This document shows, one piece after another, positions 6,099-12,194 of a stretch of DNA of 12,194 nt. Position 1 is the first letter of the stretch. Every line of letters starts with the position of its first letter. Source of the DNA: Vulcanimicrobiota bacterium (GTDB lineage Bacteria > Vulcanimicrobiota > Vulcanimicrobiia > Vulcanimicrobiales > Vulcanimicrobiaceae); assembly GCA_019233415.1 (NCBI GenBank), contig JAFAMK010000272.1, forward strand, positions 1-12,194, read 5' to 3'. The notes under the pieces were generated by a model that was not told the origin of the DNA, searched no databases, and was given only the letters and a program-made list of their open reading frames with translations. Position numbers and translations under genes: made by a program.

Positions 6099-6443
6099 AT
6101 GAAACGATTCGTTCTCGCGCTCGTCCTCGGCGCCGCCGTCGGGCTTCCGCTCGCCGCGCCGGCCGCCGCCCCGACGCCCGGACCGCTCTCGACCGCGGCG
6201 CAGCCGACCTGCGCGGCCGGCGACCCCGTCGTCTGGATCAACACGTCGTCGAAGGTCTTCCACGATTCGACCTCGCCCTGGTTCGGGCGCACCAAGCGCG
6301 GCAGCTACGCCTGCAAGTCGCAGGCGATCGCGCAGGGCGCGAAGGCGGCCGGCACGCGCGGCGCGTCGAATGGTATGTCCCCCTCGAAGCACCACAAGAA
6401 GGGCGCTGCCGGGACGATGCCGGCACCCAGCCCCAGCCCGTGA
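6099..6443 (+). CDS. Small secreted protein with VVWINT...VFH motif, function unknown
   Basis: The 114-aa product has a Sec signal (MKRFVLALVLGAAVGLPLAAPAAA). A conserved-looking core at about 41-85 (GDPVVWINTSSKVFH, then WFGRTKRGSYACKSQAIAQG) resembles small periplasmic proteins reading VWVNTxSxVYHxxGxxWYGxTKxGxYM-E, which I recall from Acidobacteria and Proteobacteria; their function is not known to me. C38 and C72 could form a disulfide. The tail is low-complexity (SKHHKKGAAG, APSPSPSP). No good Shine-Dalgarno is visible, and an inverted repeat lies directly before ATG. It follows the cytochrome-barrel gene by 29 nt and may belong to its operon. Confidence 0.75.
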   Translation: MKRFVLALVLGAAVGLPLAAPAAAPTPGPLSTAAQPTCAAGDPVVWINTSSKVFHDSTSPWFGRTKRGSYACKSQAIAQGAKAAGTRGASNGMSPSKHHKKGAAGTMPAPSPSP

Positions 6444-6461
6444 CCTGACGAAAGGCGCGCC

Positions 6462-7247
6462 ATGCTCGCCACCACGCCCTACCGTTTTCTCCTGACCGAG
6501 GCATCGGACGGCGTCGCCGTCGTGACGCTGAACCGTCCCGACAAGCGCAACGCGCTCTCGAACGCGGTGATGCTCGAGCTGATCGCCGCGTTCGAAGCGA
6601 TCGGTGACGAGCCCGGCATCAAGGTGGCGATCCTGCGCGGGGTCGGCCCGGCGTTCAGCGCCGGGCACGACCTGCGCGAGATGCTCGCGCGCAGCGTCGA
6701 GGAGTACCGCCGCACGTTCGACATCTGCGTGAAGCTGATGGAGACGATCCAGGCGATCCCGCAGCCGGTGATCGCCGAGGTCGCCGGTATCGCGACCGCG
6801 GCCGGCTGTCAGCTCGTCGCGACCTGCGACCTTGCGGTCGCATCCAGCGCGGCGCGGTTCGCGACGCCGGGCGTGAAGATCGGCCTCTTCTGCACGACGC
6901 CGATGGTCGCGCTGACGCGCGCGATCGGCCGCAAGCACGCGATGGAGATGCTGCTGACCGGCGAGATGATCGACGCGTTGACCGCGGCCGACTGGGGCTT
7001 GGTCAACCGCGTCGTCGCGCCGGAGGCGCTCTCGGACGAGACGCGCGCGCTCGCCGAGAAGATCGCGTCGTCCGCCGGCTTCGTCATCGGTTTGGGCAAG
7101 GCGGCGTTCTACGCGCAGATCGACTTGGATCAGCCGAAGGCGTACGCGTACGCGAAGGAAGTCATGTCGATGAACGCGCTCGCCGAGGATGCGCAGGAAG
7201 GGATGGCGGCGTTCGTCGACAAGCGGCCACCGTCGTGGAAGACGTGA
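6462..7247 (+). CDS. Crotonase-fold protein, ECHDC3-like, without catalytic glutamates
   Basis: The 261-aa product matches enoyl-CoA hydratase/isomerase length and fold. CoA-binding and oxyanion-hole segments are present (AFSAGHDL 64-71 and GIATAAGCQ 109-117), and the family block GLFCTTPMVALTRAIGRK follows. Overall wording is closest to the eukaryotic and bacterial ECHDC3 group (GIATAAGCQLVATCD, FATPGVKIGLFC). In classical crotonase the catalytic acids are Glu in GGGCELA and Glu in GQPEI; here the positions are Q117 and G137, so ordinary hydratase chemistry is unlikely. A CoA-ester reaction using only the oxyanion hole (hydrolysis, isomerisation or decarboxylation) or a non-catalytic role is possible. 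ATG is preceded by AAAGG with 6 nt spacing. It ends before a structured RNA leader. Confidence 0.9.
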   Translation: MLATTPYRFLLTEASDGVAVVTLNRPDKRNALSNAVMLELIAAFEAIGDEPGIKVAILRGVGPAFSAGHDLREMLARSVEEYRRTFDICVKLMETIQAIPQPVIAEVAGIATAAGCQLVATCDLAVASSAARFATPGVKIGLFCTTPMVALTRAIGRKHAMEMLLTGEMIDALTAADWGLVNRVVAPEALSDETRALAEKIASSAGFVIGLGKAAFYAQIDLDQPKAYAYAKEVMSMNALAEDAQEGMAAFVDKRPPSWKT

Positions 7248-7352
7248 CATAGCGCACACCGCCGTGCTCGCGCGGGGCCTTTAAGCAGTCTTAACCCTGG
7301 TGCCGCATCGTCGCAAGGAATCGCAAGCCGCGTTTCCAATAGACCGTCTCAT

Positions 7353-7431
7353 CGTCGGTGTGGGCTTGTGTCCCGAGGACACGTACAAAGCGTCGCCCAC
7401 ACCCGGTAGTAGGGCAACCTGCTACGCGACG
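7353..7431 (+). ncRNA. Unidentified structured RNA (three-way junction) in the leader of the DUF5693 gene
   Basis: Three helices close a junction. P1 is CGTCG 7353-7357 with CGACG 7427-7431. P2 is GTGTGGGC 7358-7365 with GCCCACAC 7395-7402, continued by an inner hairpin GTGTCC/GGACAC (7368-7382). P3 is GTAGTAGG 7406-7413 with CCTGCTAC 7418-7425, capped by a GCAA tetraloop. Linkers are 0, 3 and 1 nt. P2 and P3 are too long and perfect for chance. A terminator follows 5 nt later and the next start codon is at 7488. I do not recognise it as a c-di-GMP, SAM, cobalamin, TPP, c-di-AMP, 6S or SRP RNA. It is either a cis-regulatory leader (riboswitch-like) or a separate small RNA. The 5' end is unknown, perhaps near 7290-7340. 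Confidence 0.6.
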
Positions 7432-7435
7432 GCAG

Positions 7436-7468
7436 CAAGGCCCGCCTACGGCGGGTCTTGTTGTTTTT
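7436..7468 (+). terminator. Strong intrinsic terminator before the DUF5693 gene
   Basis: CAAGGCCCGCC (7436-7446) pairs with GGCGGGTCTTG (7450-7460) over 11 bp with one G-U wobble and a TAC loop, followed by the U-rich run TTGTTTTT (7461-7468). It ends 19 nt before GTG 7488, so it either ends an upstream small RNA or controls readthrough into the gene. GTGGGCTTG in P2 of the upstream RNA (7360-7368) can pair with 7436-7445 (one bulged G) as a possible antiterminator. Confidence 0.85.
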
Positions 7469-7487
7469 CGGCGCAAAGTTACGGCCG

Positions 7488-9479
7488 GTGACCTATCGCC
7501 GTCTGCTTTTCATCGTGCTCGCGGTCGGGCTGTTGGCATCGCTCTCCGTCGCCGCACGGCGCGAGCGGCACGAGCACCGGGCTAACCGCGTCGAGATCGT
7601 GATGGACGACCAGGATTTCCAGTCGCTGGCGCGCTCGTATGCCTACGACCAGCGCGCGTTCCTGGTCGCGCTGCGGCGAGCAGGACTGACCTCCTTAGCG
7701 GTTCAGGAAGAGCTGGGCGGCCAGGTCTCGACCTCGCCGAGCTCCGCCGTCTTCGCGGGGACGGCGCTCCTGGCGCAGGCGAAGCTGACCGGCTTCCACG
7801 ATCCCGTCTTCGCGCGGCTTGCGGTGCACGGGATTCGCAACGACGAGATGTACCTGATCGCGTACGACGCGGCGACCGCGGCGCGCTACCGCCGCCAGCT
7901 CGAGCTGAAGTTTTCGCACCGCGCGGTGCGCGTGCTGCGCGACGCGCTGCCGGCGGTGTTTGCGATTCGTACGCAGGCCGACTACTTCGGCACGGTCGGT
8001 CTCGGACTGCCGGCCGACCGCGTCGCGCTGGCGCGCCAGCTCGGACTGCACCTCGTGCCGCGCCTGCAGAACGACGAGCGCTTCAAGGCGCCGCAGATCG
8101 ACGCGCTGCTGCACGAGTCGACGAATCACACCGACGCGCACACGGTGATCTTCTTCGGGCTGCGCAATCAGGTGCTCGGGTATCCCGATGCGATCGACGA
8201 CGCCGCGAGCGCGATGCGCCGCCTGAAGCTGAACTTCGGGACGATCGAGACGTACGACGTCAAGCAGAACCAGAGCGGCAACGAGTCGCTCGCGAAGGAT
8301 CTGCCCGACCACACCGTGCGCGTGCAGGCGATCGCGAAGCCCGAACAGGACAAGCTTCGCCCGGAAGAGATCATCCAGCGCTACGACCTCGGGATGCGCG
8401 AGCGCAACATTCGCGTCGTCTACCTGCGCCCGTTCGCGCACCAGTGGGCCGGCCGTTCGATCGAGGCGACGAACGTCGAGATCGTCCGGCAGATCGCGGC
8501 CAGCGCGAAGTCCGCCGGACTGCGCGTCGGCACCGCGTCGCCGTTCGACCGCTTCGAGACGCGCTGGTGGGAGATCGCGCCGGCATCGCTCGCCGTTCCG
8601 GCGATCGTGCTGCTGGTGCTGTTGGCGTTCGGGATCGGCGATTGGCGCTGGCTGGCCGCGTTCGTCGTCGTCGACCTCGCGCTGGTGCTGGCCGGCTTCG
8701 CGATCCATCACGACATGGCGGTGCGCAAGGTGCTGGCCCTGCTCGGCGGGATCACGTTCCCCGTCGCCGGGTTCATGGCGATTGCGCCGGCGTTCCGCGC
8801 GCCGCGCGCGCCGACGACCGGTGCCGCGATCGTCGACGGCGTGCGCGTCACGGCGATCGCAACATTGGTCACGCTCGGCGGCGTGCTGGTCGTCGTCGGG
8901 CTGCTCTCGACGCCGCTGACGATGACCGAGATCGACCGCTTCAGCGGCGTGAAGGCGGTGCTGATCGCGCCGCCGCTGATCGCGCTCGTCCTCTACCTCT
9001 TCACGTCGCTCTGGGGCCAGAACCAAACCCCGGCCAAGCTCGGCGAAGCGCCGGTCACCGTGCTGCAGCTCGTCGCCGGGATCGTGCTGCTCGGCGCCGC
9101 CTACCTGCTCGTCGTGCGCAGCGGGAACCAGAGCGACATCACGCCGTCGTCATTCGAGCTGGCGCTGCGCGCGCACCTGAGCACGCTCTTGCAAGTGCGG
9201 CCGCGCTTCAAGGAGTTCGTCTTCGGTTTTCCGGCGCTGATGCTCGTCCCCGCGCTCGTCCCCGCCGACCGCGCCCGGTGGGGTTGGCTGTTCGCGCTGG
9301 TGATCGGCGTCGGGCTGGCCGACATCGTCGACACGTTCTCGCACCTGCACACGCACCTCGCGGTCTCGGCGCTGCGCCTGGTCAACGGCGTGGTGCTCGG
9401 CGTGCTGCTCGGCGCGCTCGCGGTCGCGGTCTACCGCCGCCTGCGCGGCGGCGCCGACGCCGACGCCGGGACGACGTGA
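7488..9479 (+). CDS. DUF5693-family polytopic membrane protein
   Basis: The 663-aa product has an N-terminal transmembrane anchor (about residues 4-22, RRLLFIVLAVGLLASLSV). An extracytoplasmic region of roughly 350 residues with GYPDAIDDAASAM and RNIRVVYLRPF follows. The C-terminal half has about eight hydrophobic helices (from SLAVPAIVLLVLLAFGI to VVLGVLLGALAVAVY). This architecture and its pairing with csaB are typical of DUF5693 proteins. The biochemical role is not established; a part in export or modification of the csaB-linked cell-wall polymer is inferred. GTG 7488 is chosen over in-frame TTG 7458, because the latter lies in the 3' arm of the terminator. No clear Shine-Dalgarno is visible. 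Its TGA overlaps the csaB GTG (GTGA), giving tight coupling. Confidence 0.82.
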   Translation: MTYRRLLFIVLAVGLLASLSVAARRERHEHRANRVEIVMDDQDFQSLARSYAYDQRAFLVALRRAGLTSLAVQEELGGQVSTSPSSAVFAGTALLAQAKLTGFHDPVFARLAVHGIRNDEMYLIAYDAATAARYRRQLELKFSHRAVRVLRDALPAVFAIRTQADYFGTVGLGLPADRVALARQLGLHLVPRLQNDERFKAPQIDALLHESTNHTDAHTVIFFGLRNQVLGYPDAIDDAASAMRRLKLNFGTIETYDVKQNQSGNESLAKDLPDHTVRVQAIAKPEQDKLRPEEIIQRYDLGMRERNIRVVYLRPFAHQWAGRSIEATNVEIVRQIAASAKSAGLRVGTASPFDRFETRWWEIAPASLAVPAIVLLVLLAFGIGDWRWLAAFVVVDLALVLAGFAIHHDMAVRKVLALLGGITFPVAGFMAIAPAFRAPRAPTTGAAIVDGVRVTAIATLVTLGGVLVVVGLLSTPLTMTEIDRFSGVKAVLIAPPLIALVLYLFTSLWGQNQTPAKLGEAPVTVLQLVAGIVLLGAAYLLVVRSGNQSDITPSSFELALRAHLSTLLQVRPRFKEFVFGFPALMLVPALVPADRARWGWLFALVIGVGLADIVDTFSHLHTHLAVSALRLVNGVVLGVLLGALAVAVYRRLRGGADADAGTT

Positions 9480-10597
9480 CGATCCGGTTCTTGCTGAGCG
9501 GGTATTACGGCTTCGGAAATCTGGGAGACGAGGCGCTCTTGGAGGTCATCGTCGAGCAACTGCGCGCACGCTGGCCGGGCTGCGCGGTCGACGTGCTCTC
9601 CGGCGACCCGCCGGGGACGGCCCGCACCTACGGGGTCGAGGCGACCCCGCGGATGGACGTCGCGCGCGTGCGCGCGGCGATCGACCGCGCCGACGTCGTC
9701 CTGTCCGGCGGCGGCGGGCTGCTTCAGAACGTCACCAGCCTGCGCAGCCTGCTCTACTACAGCGGGGTGATTCGCTCGGCGATCCGCGCCGGGAAGCCGA
9801 CGATGGTCTTCGGGCAGTCGGTCGGGCCGCTGGACTTCTGGGGCCGCGCGGTCGTCCGCAATTTCTGCAAGGGGTTGGAAGCTGCGACGGTCCGCGACGC
9901 GCGCTCGCGCGCGCTGCTCGCCTCGCTGCTCCCCGGCGTGCCGGTCGAGCGAACGGCCGACCCGGTGTTTCTGTTCGAGCCCGGCGGCGCGCCGCTCGAC
10001 CTCGCCGCGGAAGGGCTCGAAGACGACGGGACGCCGCTGGTCGTCGTCTCGGTCCGCAAGTGGCACGGCGCGGAAGCGACGGCGCAGGCGCTCGCCGGGA
10101 TTGCCGACCGCCTTGCCGGCGAGCACGGTGCGCGCGTCGCGTTTCTCCCGCTCGGCGGACCGCCCGACGCCGAGGTCTCGACGACGATCATCCGCCGCTG
10201 CGCGTCGACCCCGGTGCTGCTCCCCGACTATCCACTCGGCCAAGCCGCGCAGGTCATCGGCCGCGCGTCGCTGGTGATCGGGATGCGGCTGCACGCGCTG
10301 ATCATCGCGGCGCGGCTCGGCGTTCCGTTTCTCGCGCTACCGTACGATCCGAAAGTCGGCTCATTGCTCGACGACCTGCGCTACCCGGCACCGCCGCTGT
10401 TCGTCCCCGGCGAAACGCTGCCGCCGGTCGGCGAACTGGCGCGGCGCGTCGACGATGCGTGGGCGCGGCGCGCGGAGCTGGGCGCGCATCTGCGGAGCGT
10501 GCGCGCGGAGATCGAGCGGCTCGCCGAGCGCAACTTCGACGTCTTGAACGAACTCGTGACGCGAACGACACATAAGGCAGCAGGCACGGAGCGCTGA
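9476..10597 (+). CDS. csaB: CsaB-type polysaccharide pyruvyl transferase
   Basis: The 373-aa product transfers pyruvate as a ketal from phosphoenolpyruvate to a secondary cell-wall polysaccharide, creating the ligand for SLH domains. Family signs are the N-terminal GYYGFGNLGDEALL (9-22), the glycine loop SGGGGLLQN, VFGQSVGPL, ADPVFLFEPG, and the C-terminal GMRLHALIIAARLGVPFLALPYDPK. Length and motif order fit a complete CsaB. It begins at GTG 9476 within the stop of the DUF5693 gene and is followed 21 nt later by a membrane protease gene. Related members (CsaB against other PF04230 pyruvyltransferases of exopolysaccharides) are hard to separate by eye, but the DUF5693 partner favours CsaB. 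Confidence 0.9.
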   Translation: MTIRFLLSGYYGFGNLGDEALLEVIVEQLRARWPGCAVDVLSGDPPGTARTYGVEATPRMDVARVRAAIDRADVVLSGGGGLLQNVTSLRSLLYYSGVIRSAIRAGKPTMVFGQSVGPLDFWGRAVVRNFCKGLEAATVRDARSRALLASLLPGVPVERTADPVFLFEPGGAPLDLAAEGLEDDGTPLVVVSVRKWHGAEATAQALAGIADRLAGEHGARVAFLPLGGPPDAEVSTTIIRRCASTPVLLPDYPLGQAAQVIGRASLVIGMRLHALIIAARLGVPFLALPYDPKVGSLLDDLRYPAPPLFVPGETLPPVGELARRVDDAWARRAELGAHLRSVRAEIERLAERNFDVLNELVTRTTHKAAGTER

Positions 10598-10618
10598 CGC
10601 GCGAACGGCCTGCGCACG

Positions 10619-11437
10619 GTGCGACAGACTTTGACTTTGGGCCGTCTGTTCGACATTCGCGTCGGCGTCCACGTTTCGTGGCTCGTCGTCTACGCGTTCA
10701 TGACGCTCGTGCTCGGGCGCGGGCTCGCGACGCTGCCGCCGCCGACCGCATACGGTCTGGCCGCGGGCTGCGCGCTCATTCTGTTCGCGAGCGTCGTCGC
10801 GCACGAGCTGGCCCACGCGCTCGCCGCGCGCCGGTTCGGCGTGAAGACCGACGCGATCACGCTGTTCCTGTTCGGCGGCGTGGCGACGCTCGAACACGAG
10901 CCGCCGACCCCGAAAGCCGACGCGGTGATCGCGGCCGCCGGCCCCGGCTTGAGCGCGCTGCTCGCGGTCCTGGCCATCGTCCCGGTCGTCCTGATCGACC
11001 GCTTCGTGCCCGGCGGCGCACTACGCGACGGGCTCGGCTTGCTCGGCGCCTACGTCATGCTCGCCAACGGCGTCCTCGCGATCTTCAACCTGATCCCCGC
11101 CTACCCGATGGACGGCGGCCGCATCCTGCGCGCGCTGCTGTGGCGCCGCTCGCGCGACCGCGACGCGGCGACGAACACCGCCGCGCGGCTCGGGATCGCG
11201 TTCGCGCTGCTGTTCGTCGCGTCCGGCGTCCTGATCGTCGCCGCGACCCACGAGCCGGTCTACGCCTGGTACGCGGTCCTCGGCGCCTTCCTGCTCCGCC
11301 AGGGCTGGTCGCAGGAACGCGCGACCCGCCCGAGCCGCATCCCGCACCATCCCCGTCATCCTGAGCTTGAGCCGCGTCATCCCGAGCTTCAGCCCCGTCA
11401 TCCTGAGCTTGTCGAAGGGCCGGTCGCCGCGGCGTAA
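10619..11437 (+). CDS. Site-2-protease-like membrane zinc metalloprotease (M50 family)
   Basis: The 272-aa product is an intramembrane zinc protease. H62-ELA-H66 gives the HExxH zinc site, and NLIPAYPMDGG (157-167) supplies the third ligand (D165). The GxG-type hairpin FLFGGVATLEHE (84-95) and about six hydrophobic segments are present. No CBS or PDZ domain is visible, so it is a minimal Rip-type member; substrate unknown. The last 30 residues (RIPHHPRHPELEPRHPEL...) are encoded by a 21-bp tandem repeat and look like an added tail rather than part of the fold. GTG 10619 is taken as the start (MRQTLTLGRLFDIRVGVHVSW is typical); its ribosome signal is weak. Probably cotranscribed with csaB, 21 nt upstream. 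Confidence 0.88.
   Translation: MRQTLTLGRLFDIRVGVHVSWLVVYAFMTLVLGRGLATLPPPTAYGLAAGCALILFASVVAHELAHALAARRFGVKTDAITLFLFGGVATLEHEPPTPKADAVIAAAGPGLSALLAVLAIVPVVLIDRFVPGGALRDGLGLLGAYVMLANGVLAIFNLIPAYPMDGGRILRALLWRRSRDRDAATNTAARLGIAFALLFVASGVLIVAATHEPVYAWYAVLGAFLLRQGWSQERATRPSRIPHHPRHPELEPRHPELQPRHPELVEGPVAAA
11353..11419 (+). repeat. 21-bp tandem repeat inside the 3' end of the M50 protease gene
   Basis: Three copies start at 11353, 11374 and 11395 with core GTCATCC(T/C)GAGCTT; the last continues GTCGAAGGG. In frame they encode RHPELEP, RHPELQP and RHPELVEG. A CGTCATCCTGAGCTTGTCGA-type sequence is, from general knowledge, a dispersed repeat in many GC-rich bacterial genomes. It probably inserted at or near the original stop and extended the reading frame. 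Confidence 0.8.
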
Positions 11438-11482
11438 CCCGGCGGGACCATAGCCCCCAGGCGCCCGAACCTACGTCGTTCG

Positions 11483-12194
11483 ATGTCCGAGACGACTGCG
11501 CGCGACTACCGTTCGACCCTGAACCTGCCCAAGACCGAGTTTCCGATGCGGGCGGAGCTGCCCAAGCGCGAGCCGGACCGGGCCCGGTGGTGGGCGGAGC
11601 GCGGCACGTACCGCAAGCGGCTGGAGAAGAACCGCGCCGGCGGCGGCGCTCCGTTCGTCCTGCACGACGGGCCGCCGTACGCGAACGGCGACCTGCACAT
11701 GGGGACCTTCATGAACCGCGTGCTCAAGGACGCGCTGGTGAAGATCCACCTGCTCGACGGCGAGGTCTCGGACTTCGTGCCCGGCTGGGACATGCACGGG
11801 CTGCCGATCGAGCGCGAGACGCTCAAGCACTTGAAGCTCGACTTCCGTTCGGCGGACCCGCTGGAATTGCGCCGCGCGTGCCGCGAGCGCGCGCTGTACT
11901 GGCTGAACCGTCAGCGCGAACAGATGCTGCGGATGGGGGCCGGCTTCGGGCGGTTCGACGACCCGTACATGACGGTCGCGCCCGCGTTCGAGGCGACGAT
12001 CGTCGAGACGCTGGCGGACTTGGCGGAGCAGGACTACCTCTACAAGGGGCTGCGCTCGACCCTGTGGTGCGTCGTCGACGAGACCGCGCTCGCCGAAGCG
12101 GAGATCGAGTACAAGGACCACACCTCGCCCTCGATCTACGTCCGCTTCCGCGCGACCGATGCGCAGCGTGCCGAGCTGCTCCGCCGCTTCGGCG
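11483..12194 (+). CDS. ileS: Isoleucyl-tRNA synthetase, N-terminal part (cut by window end)
   Basis: The 237 codons from ATG 11483 encode the start of a class Ia synthetase that charges tRNA-Ile in the cytoplasm. Visible blocks are the N-terminal STLNLPKTEFPMRAELPKREP, the nucleotide-binding region VLHDGPPYANGDLHMGT (59-75), FVPGWDMHGLPIE (98-110), and the beginning of the editing region with TLWCVVDETALAEAEIEYKDH. These distinguish IleRS from ValRS and LeuRS. Two oddities: the signature HIGH is HMGT (72-75), and WDMHGLPIE has Met where Cys is usual. The KMSKS and zinc parts lie outside the window. The 45-bp upstream gap is too short for a T-box leader, and no clear Shine-Dalgarno is visible. 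Confidence 0.93.
   Translation, partial: MSETTARDYRSTLNLPKTEFPMRAELPKREPDRARWWAERGTYRKRLEKNRAGGGAPFVLHDGPPYANGDLHMGTFMNRVLKDALVKIHLLDGEVSDFVPGWDMHGLPIERETLKHLKLDFRSADPLELRRACRERALYWLNRQREQMLRMGAGFGRFDDPYMTVAPAFEATIVETLADLAEQDYLYKGLRSTLWCVVDETALAEAEIEYKDHTSPSIYVRFRATDAQRAELLRRFG

Noticed and set aside
7280..7295. TTTAA/TTAAC pair with 11-bp offset upstream of the structured RNA
   Set aside because: Resembles the regulator repeat only loosely (no TTCA) and lacks a -10 box 10 bp downstream; may be part of the RNA promoter but cannot be supported.
7353..7431. c-di-GMP-I riboswitch, 6S RNA or SRP RNA
   Set aside because: No conserved GEMM core (GCAAACC), no SRP GGAAGCAGCC core, and no end-to-end rod pairing as in 6S.
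7458..7487. TTG start for the DUF5693 protein
   Set aside because: It lies in the 3' arm and U tract of the terminator; GTG 7488 gives a typical N-terminal anchor.
8444..9475. Long in-frame extension upstream of csaB
   Set aside because: It is an Arg/Ala-rich shadow of the DUF5693 gene; the CsaB fold begins at GTG 9476 and the GTGA overlap gives a natural start.
11353..11419. CRISPR-like array
   Set aside because: Repeats are directly contiguous 21-mers with no spacers and lie inside a coding frame.
11438..11482. T-box leader for ileS
   Set aside because: Only 45 bp separate the genes and no T-box or terminator is present.

Overview
The window is GC-rich (by eye about 70%), densely packed bacterial DNA from a diderm: there is a beta-barrel receptor, an outer-membrane cytochrome-type barrel and several lipobox or Sec signal peptides. 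Gene content (carboxypeptidase-regulatory/TonB-like receptors, a DUF5693-csaB pair, many GTG/TTG starts, apparently leaderless promoters) suggests the Eremiobacterota/Vulcanimicrobiota (WPS-2) or a neighbouring lineage. This placement is inferred from style, not from a marker gene.

Left part (1-6443) is an envelope electron-transfer and copper neighbourhood. A TonB-dependent-receptor-like protein runs off the left edge on the minus strand. Facing away from it are a 76-aa putative lipoprotein and a secreted TPR protein. A SCO1/SenC-like copper protein (minus) is divergent from an OmpR-type response regulator and histidine kinase. After the kinase come a plastocyanin-like lipoprotein with a complete type-1 copper site, an overlapping CxxCH outer-membrane barrel protein, and a small secreted protein.

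The main regulatory observation is that three promoters in this part (lipoprotein-TPR, SCO, cupredoxin-cytochrome) share the same layout: a TTCA-type direct repeat with 11-bp period, exactly 10 bp, a -10 hexamer, then 6-7 nt to the start codon, implying leaderless mRNAs. Two more repeat pairs with the same period lie in front of the response regulator and at the 3' end of the kinase gene. The simplest reading is that this two-component system controls its neighbours.

Middle part (6462-7487): an ECHDC3-like crotonase lacking both catalytic glutamates, then a 240-bp gap holding a strongly structured RNA (three-way junction) followed by an 11-bp terminator hairpin with a U tract, placed just before the next gene like a riboswitch or attenuator.

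Right part (7488-12194): a large DUF5693 membrane protein overlaps csaB (polysaccharide pyruvyl transferase), suggesting cell-wall pyruvylation for SLH-domain anchoring. Then a site-2-type zinc metalloprotease whose C-terminal tail is encoded by a 21-bp tandem repeat, and the 5' part of ileS with an unusual HMGT in place of HIGH, cut by the window edge.
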